DNA from: CAVRAW01 sp963716135
GTDB lineage: Bacteria; Planctomycetota; Planctomycetia; Pirellulales; JADZDJ01
Direction of reading: 5' to 3'
DNA: 64,000 nt
Assembly (NCBI GenBank): GCA_963716135.1
Contig: OY970289.1
Location: 2,976,001-3,040,000 of the forward strand
The translations under genes were made by a program, and so were the position numbers. Below, piece by piece: positions 8,776 to 18,218 of this stretch. Under the pieces are notes generated by a model. The model was not told where the DNA came from and ran no database searches. It saw only the letters and a program-made list of their open reading frames with translations. The stretch's first letter is position 1, and every line of letters begins with the position of its first letter.

Positions 8776-9963
8776 ATGCCCACGTCACCCGCACAGAAAC
8801 GTTCGTCGCGCCTGTCGAGTTCCGATGCCTTCACGTTCGTGCTCACGCTGGGCATCGTCAATTTATTTGCGGACACGACCTACGAAGGGGGCGCAAGCAT
8901 CAACGGCCCGTTTCTGGGTACGCTCGGCGCCACTGCCGCCGCCGTGAGCATCATCGCCGGCGTCGGCGAATTCCTCGGCTACAGCCTGCGCTCCGTGGCC
9001 GGCTATATCGCCGATCGAACGGGTAAGTATTGGCTGGTCACGTTCGTCGGTTACACCATCAATCTATTGGCCGTGCCCGCCATGGCATTGGCCGGCAATT
9101 GGCAAACCGCGGCATGCCTGGTTGTGGCCGAGCGCATCGGGAAAGCAATTCGCAAACCCACCATCGGCGCGATGCTTTCCTACACCACCGCCTCGTTGGG
9201 AAAGGGATGGGTGTACGGGCTGAACACCGCGCTTGACGAAACCGGCGCCACGATCGGCCCGCTATTGATGGCCTTGGTGCTGTACGTCAAAGGCGGTTAC
9301 CGCACCGGCTATGCGCTGCTGCTGGCGTCGTCGTTGCTGGCCCTGGTCACACTGTCCATCGCCCGAATCTTTTTTCCCGCGCCGTCGCATCTCGAGGCCG
9401 GCCCCACGGCCCAAGCCAAAGGTTTCACCCGAACCTATTGGCTCTACATGCTCGCGGCAGCTTGCTTCGGCGCAGGCCTGATGAGCTTCGAGCTGATCTC
9501 ATTTCACCTCGCCGCCACGCGAACCGTTACGGATTATTGGATTCCCGTGTTCATCGCCATTGCGACCGGCGTGGGTGTGTTCGCCAATTTGATTCTCGGC
9601 CGCTTGTATGATCGATTCGGAATGCCCGTCGTGTTGGTCGCCATCTTGATCGCTTCGCTCTTCTCGCCGCTGGTGTTTCTGGGCGGCTTCAATCTGGCGC
9701 TGGCCGGAATGATTTTGTGGGGGCTCGGCTATGCCATTGAAGACACGTTGCTGGCGGCGATCGTCGCCGGAATGTTGCCCGAAGGCCGGCGCAACCTGGC
9801 CTTCGGCCTGTTCTACACCGGCTACGGCGTCGGCTGGCTGGTCGGCAGCATCGCCACAGGCTTGTTGTACGAGCGCTCCATTCCGCTCTTGATCGCGTTC
9901 TCTATCGCCGTGCAACTCGCCTCGCTGCCGATTTTCTTGATCGCCAGCAAATCAAGCCGCTGA
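8776..9963 (+). CDS. MFS transporter
   Basis: 395 residues from ATG 8776 (MPTSPAQKRSS), chosen because the first helix (FTFVLTLGIVNLFADTTYEG) begins soon after. About twelve hydrophobic segments are visible. The loop after helix 2 reads RSVAGYIADRTGKYW, a variant of the MFS motif G-x-x-D-R-x-G, and a second copy, LGRLYDRFGMPVVL, occurs in the second half. This matches major facilitator permeases of the inner membrane driven by ion gradients. The sequence does not point to a substrate; the family includes drug and sugar exporters. It is followed closely by the DAHP synthase gene on the same strand. Confidence 0.85.
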   Translation: MPTSPAQKRSSRLSSSDAFTFVLTLGIVNLFADTTYEGGASINGPFLGTLGATAAAVSIIAGVGEFLGYSLRSVAGYIADRTGKYWLVTFVGYTINLLAVPAMALAGNWQTAACLVVAERIGKAIRKPTIGAMLSYTTASLGKGWVYGLNTALDETGATIGPLLMALVLYVKGGYRTGYALLLASSLLALVTLSIARIFFPAPSHLEAGPTAQAKGFTRTYWLYMLAAACFGAGLMSFELISFHLAATRTVTDYWIPVFIAIATGVGVFANLILGRLYDRFGMPVVLVAILIASLFSPLVFLGGFNLALAGMILWGLGYAIEDTLLAAIVAGMLPEGRRNLAFGLFYTGYGVGWLVGSIATGLLYERSIPLLIAFSIAVQLASLPIFLIASKSSR

Positions 9964-10052
9964 TTGGCGCCGATTGAAGCTGTGGATTTTCGCCCTCGTC
10001 CGTGCTATTCTCGGTTTTATTCCGCATTCGGAACTCCGCATTCCGCACTTTC

Positions 10053-11114
10053 ATGCGCCCCATCGAAAACATCAACGTTCGCGGCCTGGAGCCGATCATT
10101 TCTCCCGCCGCGCTGAAATCTGCGCAGCCGCTGTCTGGCGCTGCGGCGGAAACGGTCGTCAATTCCCGTGAAATCGTGAAACAGATTCTCGCTGGCGACG
10201 ATCCTCGCTTGATCGTGGTCGTCGGCCCGTGCTCGATTCACGATGAGAAGTCCGGCCTGGAATACGCCGAGCGGTTGCTGAAGCTGGCGCGCGCCGTGCA
10301 TGATCGCTTGTTCGTGCTGATGCGTGTCTATTTCGAAAAACCGCGCACCACGATCGGCTGGAAAGGGCTGATCAACGATCCGCACATCGACGACACGTTC
10401 GACGTCAGCGAGGGGCTGCGCATCGCCCGCCGCATCCTGCTGCGCATCGCCGAGATGGGGCTGCCGGCCGCCACCGAAATGCTCGAGCCGATCACTCCGC
10501 AATACATCTCCGATTTGATCTCTCTGGCCTCGATCGGCGCCCGCACGACCGAATCTCCCACGCATCGCCAAATGGCCAGCGGTTTGTCGATGCCGGTCGG
10601 CTACAAGAACGGCACCGATGGCAGCCTGCAAACCGCGCTCGATGCCATGATGGCCGCCCGCACTTCGCATGCCTTCCTGGGCATCGACGGCGAAGGGCGC
10701 ACCTGCGTGGTTCAATCGAAGGGAAATCCCTGGGGCTGTTTGATCCTCCGCGGCGGCCGCTCCGGCCCCAACTATTCCGCCGAAAGTTTGAAGATCGCCA
10801 GCGAGCAACTCGCCAAGCACGGCCTGCCCTCCCGGCTATTGGTCGATTGCAGCCACGCCAACTCGAACAAAGATTTTCGCCAGCAATGCGTCGTTTGGAA
10901 AAGCGTGCTGGAGCAGTCTGCCGCCGGGAACGTCTCGATCGCCGGCCTGATGCTGGAGAGCAATCTGCACGAAGGCAGCCAGGCGCCCGACGCCGATCCG
11001 GCCAAGCTGCGCTACGGCGTCTCGATCACTGATCCCTGCATCGGCTGGGATGAAACCCAGGCGCTCATGCTCGATGCTCACGCCAAACTCGCCGACGTGG
11101 CCGTCGCTCGATAG
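10053..11114 (+). CDS. aroF: 3-deoxy-7-phosphoheptulonate (DAHP) synthase, class I
   Basis: 353 residues. It condenses phosphoenolpyruvate and erythrose 4-phosphate, the first step of the shikimate pathway. Diagnostic segments: VVVGPCSIHD, RVYFEKPRTTIGWKGLINDP, GLPAATEMLEP, IGARTTESPTHRQMASG, VGYKNGTDG, RGGRSGPNY, LVDCSHANSNK, all in the order of the AroF/G/H type. The metal-binding Cys (VGPCS), His (DCSHAN) and Asp near the end (SITDPCIGWDET) are present. Start chosen at 10053 (MRPIENINVRG), matching the usual N-terminus; the codons upstream are a TCCGCATTC-like repeat. The gene converges with a dehydroquinate-synthase-like gene. Confidence 0.93.
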   Translation: MRPIENINVRGLEPIISPAALKSAQPLSGAAAETVVNSREIVKQILAGDDPRLIVVVGPCSIHDEKSGLEYAERLLKLARAVHDRLFVLMRVYFEKPRTTIGWKGLINDPHIDDTFDVSEGLRIARRILLRIAEMGLPAATEMLEPITPQYISDLISLASIGARTTESPTHRQMASGLSMPVGYKNGTDGSLQTALDAMMAARTSHAFLGIDGEGRTCVVQSKGNPWGCLILRGGRSGPNYSAESLKIASEQLAKHGLPSRLLVDCSHANSNKDFRQQCVVWKSVLEQSAAGNVSIAGLMLESNLHEGSQAPDADPAKLRYGVSITDPCIGWDETQALMLDAHAKLADVAVAR

Positions 11115-11118
11115 GTCG

Positions 11119-11214
11119 AAATGACTAAATGACTGAATGTCTGAATGACTAAATGGCCGTAACTCCGCATCGCGAATCATTTAGACATTTAGGCCTTTAG
11201 TCATTCAGTCATTC
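11119..11214. repeat. ACTGAATG/ACTAAATG word palindrome between convergent genes
   Basis: Left arm (11119-11158) is a degenerate tandem of the 8-nt words ACTAAATG, ACTGAATG, TCTGAATG. Right arm (11179-11214) has the complements (CATTTAGA, CATTTAG, AGTCATTCAGTCATT). The loop is about 20 nt. It lies exactly between the convergent DAHP synthase and cyclase genes, and its right end encodes the last codons and stop of the cyclase. Same word set as 35950-36062. Confidence 0.75.
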
Positions 11215-12397
11215 TCGCTCCAGCGGTTTGAAATTCGCCGACCATTTCAATCGCTTGCCGCAATAATTCGAAATTCACCTCATGCACTTCCACCGGATTG
11301 CCGATGCCCGCCAGCATCGTCAGCGTCAGCCGTCCGCCCAAATGTTGGCGGAACTCTTCCAATCCATTGAATAATGCATCGCAGTCGCGCAACTGCGGGC
11401 AATCGAGCGCGAATCCCAGTTCGCTCAACGAGCGCAGCACTCGTCGAGCGTGCTGCTCGGCCAGCCCAAGCGCCAGCGACGAGTAAACCGTGTCGATCGC
11501 CACGCCGATTGCGACCGCTTCGCCGTGCCGCAAAGAAAACTCGCTGAGCACTTCCAGCTTATGCGCACTCCAGTGGCCAAAATCCAGGGGTCGCGCCTCG
11601 AGCATCTCAAACGGATCGCCGCCGCGCGTGATGTGCTGCAGGTGCAGCTCCGCCGAGCGGCGAATGATTGGCAGGCACACCTCCATTTCCCGCCGGCGGA
11701 TGCGCGGCGCCAACCGGCAGACGTCGTCAAACAGCGTCGCATCCTTTAGCAGCGAAACCTTCACGGCTTCGACGAACCCGCAAACAAAATCGCGATCTGA
11801 CAGGCTCTCCAGCAGCGAGGCGTCGTTGATCACACCCCACGGCACGGCGAATGTGCCGATCCAATTCTTCTGCTGAAACAAGTTCACGCTATTCTTCACG
11901 CCGATGCCCGAATCCGCCTGGGCCAGCGTCGTGGTCGGCACTCGAAGCAGCCGCAGTCCTCGATGGGCGATCGCCGCGGCGAAACCCACTGCATCCAACA
12001 TCGCCCCGCCGCCGACGACAACCACATAGCTCCGCCGATCCAACTCATGCGCATGAAACACCTTCAGCATCTGTTCCAACACATGAACATCGTTCTTGAT
12101 CGCCTCGCCCCCCGCCACAATCTGCACGTTTCCGGCCAACTGCATCTTTCGCGAATGCTGCCTGGCCAGCGCAAAAATTCGCTGTTCGAGTTCAGGATGC
12201 GCTTCCGCCACGTGCGAATCGATCCAGAATTGCACCCGCGCCGGCTGGCCCTCAGTCGATTCCAGCAGCGCAAGCAGCACCGCCGCATCCGCCCCAAATA
12301 CATCCGCCGTGAATCGCAGCCGGTGCACCAGCGGCACGGAAAACTGGATGTCGCTACGCATTTGCGGCGAGGCGCGGTTGGGACGGGGGGCAGTCAT
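11201..12397 (-). CDS. 3-dehydroquinate synthase-like sugar phosphate cyclase (EboD-like)
   Basis: 398 residues of the sedoheptulose-phosphate-cyclase/dehydroquinate-synthase fold. NAD-binding region: SYVVVVGGGAMLDAVGFAAA and RVPTTTLAQADSGIGVKNSV. Metal ligands: Glu in CGFVEAVKVSLLK, His in LDFGHWSAHKLE and in LRHGEAVAIGV. Where AroB has GHTFGHAIE, this protein has GHWSAHKLE preceded by DPFEMLEARPLDF. As I recall, that variant is seen in EboD proteins of ebo clusters. None of the other ebo genes is present, so the substrate is open: dehydroquinate formation beside DAHP synthase or another cyclitol. The last codons (MTE-stop) lie inside the word palindrome. Confidence 0.8.
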   Translation of the reverse strand: MTAPRPNRASPQMRSDIQFSVPLVHRLRFTADVFGADAAVLLALLESTEGQPARVQFWIDSHVAEAHPELEQRIFALARQHSRKMQLAGNVQIVAGGEAIKNDVHVLEQMLKVFHAHELDRRSYVVVVGGGAMLDAVGFAAAIAHRGLRLLRVPTTTLAQADSGIGVKNSVNLFQQKNWIGTFAVPWGVINDASLLESLSDRDFVCGFVEAVKVSLLKDATLFDDVCRLAPRIRRREMEVCLPIIRRSAELHLQHITRGGDPFEMLEARPLDFGHWSAHKLEVLSEFSLRHGEAVAIGVAIDTVYSSLALGLAEQHARRVLRSLSELGFALDCPQLRDCDALFNGLEEFRQHLGGRLTLTMLAGIGNPVEVHEVNFELLRQAIEMVGEFQTAGARMTE

Positions 12398-12599
12398 CAG
12401 CGGTGGGATCCAAGCAGGATGATTGAGCCCTTATTCTATCAGTCCAACTCGGTTCGGCGGAACCGCAATAACATGCCGGGTCATGGCGACGATAGCGGTT
12501 GTGCAGCCTCCCTTTCGCAGCGATAAATCGTTTGAGTGCAGCCACTCGCGGCAGGCTTTGCCCAGGGGGTAGAATTTCCAGTGCCGCCCGCGTCGGAAT

Positions 12600-12651
12600 C
12601 GCTTCCTGCATCCTGCATCCTGCATCCTGCGTCCTGCGCCCTCCGCCTGCC
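12600..12651 (+). repeat. TCCTGCAT tandem words upstream of the glucosidase gene
   Basis: Five to six degenerate copies of the 8-nt word TCCTGCAT (drifting to TCCTGCGT, GCCCTCCG) end directly before the ATG at 12652. Unlike other word repeats here, no complementary arm is seen. Confidence 0.6.
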
Positions 12652-12701
12652 ATGAACCCCGAACAGCGCCGCCTCGACGAAGCCAACCAGGGTCACCAGC
12701 C

Positions 12702-15377
12702 GTGGCGCACCTGGGCGCCTACCTCAGCGAGCGCCAATGGGGCACCGTGCGCGAAGATTACAGCCCCGGCGGCACCGCTTGGGATTATTTTCCGCACGAC
12801 GTTGCCCGCAGCCGCGCCTACCGCTGGGGCGAAGACGGACTGGCCGGCATTTGCGACGACCACTGCCAGTTGTGCTTATCCCTCGCGCTGTGGAACGAGC
12901 GCGACCCGATTCTCAAGGAACGCCTCTTCGGTCTGAACAATGCCGAGGGCAATCACGGCGAAGACGTGAAGGAATGCTACTGGTATCTCGACGCGCTGCC
13001 GACGCATTCCCACCTGAAGATGCTCTATAAATACCCGCAGCGCGAATTCCCCTACAACCAACTCGTCGAAGAGAATCGCCGCCGCACCAAACACGACCCC
13101 GAATTCGAACTGCTCGACACCGGCGTCTTCGACGACAACCGCTACTTCGACGTTTTTGTCGAATACGCGAAGGCCGACCCGCACGACATGCTGATGCGCA
13201 TCACCGTGCACAACCGCGGCCCGCAAGAAGCTCGACTCCACGTGCTCCCGCAACTGTGGTTCCGCAACATCTGGTCTTGGCGGCCTGATTTCAACAAACC
13301 GCAGCTATCGGTTATCGACGCCAACACCATCGCCGCCGAACACTACAGCTTGGGCCGCTACGACTGGTACATCGACGGCCAGGCGGAACTGCTGTTCTGC
13401 GACAACGACACCAATCCGCGCCGCCTGTTCGGCATGGCCAACGCGCAAGGCTATTTTAAAGACGCCATTCACGAATATTTGATCCAGGGCAATCGCGCCG
13501 CGGTGAACCCGCAGCGATCTGGCACCAAAGCCGCGGCCCATTTCGCGCTCACGGTGCCCGCCGGCGGCTCCGCCACCATTCGCACTCGGCTTTCGGAGCG
13601 TCCGCACAGCCCAGCTTTTGCCGATTTCGATTCGGTCATGCTCCGCCGCCGCGGCGAGGCCGACGAGTTCTACGGCGCAATGAAAGATTGCAATCGCAGC
13701 GACGATTGCGCCCGTATTCAGCGCCAGGCCGCCGCCGGACTGATTTGGACTCAGCAATTTTATCACTACGACGTGGCCCGATGGCTGCGCGGCGACGAGT
13801 TGCAGCCCCCGCCGCCCCCCGAGCGCCGCCAAGGCCGCAATCAGCTTTGGCGCCACTTGAAATGCCGCGAAGTGATGTCGATGCCCGACGCCTGGGAATT
13901 CCCCTGGTTTGCAGCCTGGGACCTGGCGTTCCATTGCGTGGCGATGGCCTCGATCGACGCCGAATTTGCCAAAGAGCAACTCATTCTGCTGGGCCGCGAA
14001 TGGTTCATGCATCCCAACGGCGAGCTGCCGGCGTACGAATGGGCCTTCGGCGACGTGAATCCGCCCGTGCATGCCTGGGCCGCCTGGCGCGTGTATCAAA
14101 TCGACCGTGCCCGACACGGCCATCACGGCGATCGCAAATTCCTGGAGCGCGTGTTCCACAAGCTGCTGTTGAATTTCACCTGGTGGGTCAACCGCAAAGA
14201 CGCGCAAAACCGCAACGTGTTCGACGGCGGCTTCCTGGGCTTGGACAACATCAGCCTGTTCGATCGCAACGCCCCGCTGCCGATGGGCGCGCACATGGCC
14301 GAAGCCGACAGCACCGGCTGGATGGCCATGTATTGCCTGAACCTATTGCGCATTGCGCTGGAGTTGGCGCTGCACGATCCGGCCTATCAAAGCATCGCCA
14401 GCAAATTCTTCGAGCACTTCCTGGCCATTGCCGAAACCATGAACCACGTCGGCTGCCGCGCCGTCGAGGAAGGGGGCATCGGCATGTGGGACGACGAGCT
14501 GGAATGGTATTGCTCGCTGGCCGAGTTGCCCGACGGCCGCGCCATGCGCCTCAAGTCGTTCTCAATGGTCAACCTGATTCCGCTGTTCGCCGTGGAAACG
14601 CTCGAGCCGCAGGAAATGGCACGCCTGCCCGAATTCGCCAGCCGCTTGCAATGGCTCGTCACGCATCGCAAAGATCTGGCGCACCTGGTGGCCGAGTGGA
14701 CTTTGCCCGGCGTCGGCCAGCGCCGCCTTGCGGCCCTGATGCGCGGCCATCGCATGAAGCGCGTTCTGGCCCGCATGCTCGACGAAAAGCAATTCCTCTC
14801 CGAATACGGCATCCGGTCATTGTCGAAATATCATCTGGATCATCCCGTCGAGTTCCATTACGACGGCCAGGAATTCCGTCTCGACTACGAGCCCGGCGAA
14901 TCGCAATCCGGCATGTTCGGCGGCAATTCGAATTGGCGCGGCCCGATCTGGTTCCCGGTGAACTACCTGATCATCGAATCGCTGCAAAAATTCCACCACT
15001 ACTACGGCGACGATTTCAAAATCGAATGCCCCACCGGAAGCGGCAAATATCTGACCTTGTTGGAAGTGGCCAACGAGCTGACGCGCCGACTGTCGCGCAT
15101 CTTCCTGCGCGATTCCAGCGGCCGCCGCCCCGTGGCCGGGCCCTACGAAAAACTGCAAAACGATCCGCATTTTCGCGACAACATCTGGTTCCACGAATAT
15201 TTCCACGGCGACAACGGCCGCGGCTTGGGCGCGAATCATCAAACCGGCTGGACCGCCCTGATCGCCAAGCTGATGCAGCCGAAACGCCCGCCGCGCGCCT
15301 GCCCGCGCGATCAAGTTGCCACAAGCGACGGCGCGCCGAAAGCATCCGTGCCGAAACCGTCGCCCGCCACCGCCTAG
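12702..15377 (+). CDS. Large glucosidase (MGH1-like, GH63-related), frameshifted near the N-terminus
   Basis: About 890 residues in the main frame. The start given is a GTG, but the family's usual N-terminus (RLDEAN...PWRTW) is encoded from the ATG at 12652 in another frame, and one missing base near 12711 would join it to YLSERQWGTVREDYS. The true gene is therefore probably 12652-15377. Conserved segments: AWDYFPHDVARSRAYRW, DGLAGICDDH, WYLDALPTHSH, MPDAWEFPWFAAWDLAFHC, GELPAYEWAFGDVNPP, GGFLGLDNISLFDR, MFGGNSNWRGPIWFP. This pattern belongs to mannosyl-oligosaccharide-glucosidase-like enzymes with an (alpha/alpha)6 catalytic domain, often cytoplasmic and linked to trehalose or glycogen metabolism. 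The debranching enzyme gene follows after 7 bp, so they probably form one operon. Confidence 0.82.
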   Translation: MAHLGAYLSERQWGTVREDYSPGGTAWDYFPHDVARSRAYRWGEDGLAGICDDHCQLCLSLALWNERDPILKERLFGLNNAEGNHGEDVKECYWYLDALPTHSHLKMLYKYPQREFPYNQLVEENRRRTKHDPEFELLDTGVFDDNRYFDVFVEYAKADPHDMLMRITVHNRGPQEARLHVLPQLWFRNIWSWRPDFNKPQLSVIDANTIAAEHYSLGRYDWYIDGQAELLFCDNDTNPRRLFGMANAQGYFKDAIHEYLIQGNRAAVNPQRSGTKAAAHFALTVPAGGSATIRTRLSERPHSPAFADFDSVMLRRRGEADEFYGAMKDCNRSDDCARIQRQAAAGLIWTQQFYHYDVARWLRGDELQPPPPPERRQGRNQLWRHLKCREVMSMPDAWEFPWFAAWDLAFHCVAMASIDAEFAKEQLILLGREWFMHPNGELPAYEWAFGDVNPPVHAWAAWRVYQIDRARHGHHGDRKFLERVFHKLLLNFTWWVNRKDAQNRNVFDGGFLGLDNISLFDRNAPLPMGAHMAEADSTGWMAMYCLNLLRIALELALHDPAYQSIASKFFEHFLAIAETMNHVGCRAVEEGGIGMWDDELEWYCSLAELPDGRAMRLKSFSMVNLIPLFAVETLEPQEMARLPEFASRLQWLVTHRKDLAHLVAEWTLPGVGQRRLAALMRGHRMKRVLARMLDEKQFLSEYGIRSLSKYHLDHPVEFHYDGQEFRLDYEPGESQSGMFGGNSNWRGPIWFPVNYLIIESLQKFHHYYGDDFKIECPTGSGKYLTLLEVANELTRRLSRIFLRDSSGRRPVAGPYEKLQNDPHFRDNIWFHEYFHGDNGRGLGANHQTGWTALIAKLMQPKRPPRACPRDQVATSDGAPKASVPKPSPATA

Positions 15378-15384
15378 TTCTCCC

Positions 15385-17320
15385 ATGACCTGCCCGCTGG
15401 ACAATCGCACCGAGTGGCTGGAAGCCGATGGCCTGGGCGGATTCGCCTCCGGCGCCACCTGCGGCGAGCGAACCCGTCGCTATCATGCGCTGCTGCTCAC
15501 CGCCACCACGCCGCCCACCGGCCGCATGGTGCTGGCTAGTGGTTTCGATGCCTGGGTCAACACGCCCACCGGCCGCTTCGCCATCTCCTCGCAGCGCTAC
15601 CCGCCCGACGTGGTATATCCCGACGGCGCCACGCGGCTGATCGATTTCAAAACTGAACCCTGGCCCACGTGGACCTGGAGTTTGCCCGACGGCAATTCGC
15701 TGACGCAAGAAATATTCGTTCCTCACGAATTGTCGGCCTGTTGCCTCCGCTGGCGAGTCAAGAGAGACAATCCGAAGGCGGGAAAAATGTCGCTCCTGCT
15801 CCGCCCGCTCATCTGCGGCCGCGACTACCATGCGCTGCACCACGAAAACCCCGCACTGCGCTTCGACGCCCGCACGCAAGACGACATGATCTTTTGGAGC
15901 CCCTACGACGGCGTGCCCGCAATCGCCGCGCTCACCAACGGCGCCTACAACCACGAACCCGAGTGGTACCACAACTTTTTGTATCTCGACGAGCAGGAGC
16001 GCGGGCTGGACTGCACCGAAGACCTGGCCTCGCCCGGCACGTTTCGCTTCGATCTATCGCGCGATGCACTGCTGATCTTGGCCGCCGGCGATTATGCCAC
16101 CGCGGTCCGCTCCGCCGGGCGAACTGCCGCCAAAGCGTTCGAGGCGCTGGAAGATCTCGAACGCCGACGCCGCAAAAAATTCGCCTCGCCGCTTGAGCGC
16201 GCTGCCGATAGCTACCTCGTCCGCCGAGGCGCCGGCCAAACCATCATCGCAGGCTACCCCTGGTTCACCGATTGGGGCCGCGACACTTTCATCGCCCTGC
16301 GCGGACTGTGCCTGGCAACCGATCGGCTGGTTGATGCCCGTGAAATTCTGCTGGGCTGGGCCGACACGGTCTCCGAAGGCATGCTCCCCAATCGATTCCC
16401 CGACGCCGGCGACCAGCCGGAATACAACTCGGTCGACGCCTCGCTCTGGTTCATCATCGCCGTGGGCGACCTGTTGGCCGCCGCGGCGAAGCGACGCAAA
16501 TCGATCAGCGTCAAAGACCGCCGCCGCTTGGAACAAGCCGTGCTGGCCATCGTCGAAGGCTATTCGCGCGGCACCCGCTACAATATTCATTTGGACTCCG
16601 ATGGCTTGTTGGCCGCCGGCCAGCCCGACGTGCAACTCACCTGGATGGACGCCAAGTACGGCGATTGGGTGGTCACGCCGCGCATCGGCAAGCCTGTCGA
16701 AGTGCAAGCATTGTGGCTCAACGCCTTGCAGATCGCCTCGAAGTTCGACAAGCGATGGAAATCGGCCTTCGACCAAGGCCGCGCCGAATTCGATCGCCGC
16801 TTCTGGAACCCCGAGCTCAATTGCCTGTACGACGTGGTCGATGTCGATCATCATCCAGGCGCAGTCGATGCCGCACTGCGCCCCAACCAAATCTTCGCCG
16901 TCGGCGGCCTGCCGCTGGCGCTCTTAAATGGCAAAAAAGCGCACAGATTGTCGACGCGGTAGAGTCGCAGTTGCTCGCGCCGCAAGGATTGCGCTCGCTG
17001 GCCCCCGGCTCGCCCGGTTATTCGGCGCATTACACCGGCAGCTTGCATGATCGCGACGCTGCCTACCATCAAGGCACTGTCTGGCCCTGGCTCATCGGCC
17101 CGTTCGTCGAAGCCTGGCTGCGCGTGCGCCGCAACACTGCAAATGCCAAGAAGCAAGCCCGCAAAAAATTCCTTGCGCCCTTGGAGGCACATCTGAATTC
17201 CTGCGGCCTAAGTCACATCTCCGAAATCACCGACGCTGAACCCCCCTTCACCCCCGCGGCTGCCCGTTCCAAGCCTGGTCGCTCGGCGAATTTCTGCGAC
17301 TCAAGCACGACGTGCTGTGA
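15385..17320 (+). CDS. Glycogen-debranching enzyme (amylo-alpha-1,6-glucosidase), two frameshifts
   Basis: Starts at 15385 (MTCPLDNRTEWLEADGLGG), the typical archaeal-type debrancher N-terminus. N-terminal domain: GGFASGATCGERTRRYHALL and GFDAWVNTP. Catalytic (alpha/alpha)6 domain: AGYPWFTDWGRDTFIALRGL, LPNRFPDAGDQPEYNSVDA, LTWMDAKYGDWVVTPR. The frame stops at 16962 just after FAVGGLPLALLNGKKA. One missing base near 16938 restores IVDAVESQLLAPQGLRSLAP and YHQGTVWPWLIGPFVEAW; a second near 17255 (C run) restores the C-terminus FQAWSLGEFLRLKHDVL. The enzyme hydrolyses alpha-1,6 branches of glycogen. The intact motifs on both sides argue for assembly errors rather than a dead gene. Confidence 0.85.
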
Positions 17321-17483
17321 ACAGTCGCCAGCGGAAACGATAACTTCACGATAATTTCCAGATAATGCATTTCGCCAGCGACCTTTTGGAATCATCCTCA
17401 ATTGCCGTAGCAACCGATAATCACTAATATGCGGCCTTCGCCCAGTACCTCGTGCCGTGGGGCACACGAAATGCAGCCAGTTC

Positions 17484-18154
17484 ATGAAAATCCGCGGCCG
17501 ATGGTTTAATTTCGTCCTGGCCGCTAGTGTTGTTTTTGTAGTTCGCTTGTTGTTCCGCACGCTTCGCATTCGCTATCTCGTCGGCGCACAAACACGAATC
17601 CTTATTCCAACGACGGCTCCGAAGGATTCATCTACTCCGTCTGGCACGACGCCATCACGTTCCCAATGTTTGCCGGCCGGCATGTGCGCACCGTGGCGCT
17701 GGTCAGCCGCCACCACGATGGCTCGCACCTTGCCTGCGGCCTGAAAATTCTGGGCATCGGCCTGGTTCGCGGCTCCAGTGGAAAAAACGGCGCCTCGGCC
17801 ATTCGCGAACTGTTGCAACTGCCCGCCAAGACCCACGTGGTGATCACCCCCGACGGTCCGCGCGGCCCGCGCCGGCAGTTGAAACCCGGCATGGTGTTCT
17901 TGGCCGCGCGCTGCGGCCGGTCGATCGTGCCCACTGCCTTCTCCTCGGTCCGCTGTTGGCGATTTCGCGGAAAGTGGACCGACCTTTCGATCCCCAAGCC
18001 CTTCACGACGGTCTACGCTCTAAGCGGCCCGCCCATTCCCGTGCCCCGCGAAGCCACCGAGTCCGAACTGGCCAATATCGGCGCCCACTTGCAATCCGAA
18101 ATGGATCGCCTCACCGCCGAAGCCGACCAATTGGCCCATCCCAAAGCGGCTTAG
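17484..18154 (+). CDS. Lysophospholipid acyltransferase-family protein (DUF374 type), one frameshift
   Basis: The N-terminus (MKIRGRWFNFVLAASVVFVV) gives a membrane anchor starting at ATG 17484. The frame then shifts near 17580-17595; in the other frame the protein continues FIYSVWHDAITFPMF, VALVSRHHDGSHLA, LVRGSSGKNGASAIREL, VVITPDGPRGPRRQLKPG. The SRHxDG and TPDGPRGPR pair is typical of the DUF374 branch of acyltransferases, which resemble lipid A or phospholipid acyltransferases at the inner membrane. Total length would be about 223 residues, normal for the family. One missing base explains the break. Acyl donor and acceptor unknown. Confidence 0.8.
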
Positions 18155-18218
18155 GCGTCTGCGTCTTCCCGTACGGCTTGACTCCCTGCGCTACAATTGC
18201 CGCAAGAGGAGAACAAGC

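Noticed and set aside
12600..12651. CRISPR-like array (TCCTGCAT repeats)
   Set aside because: Repeats are adjacent without spacers and too short.
13688..15388. 566-codon frame inside the glucosidase gene
   Set aside because: Arg-rich second-frame reading of a gene with strong family motifs.
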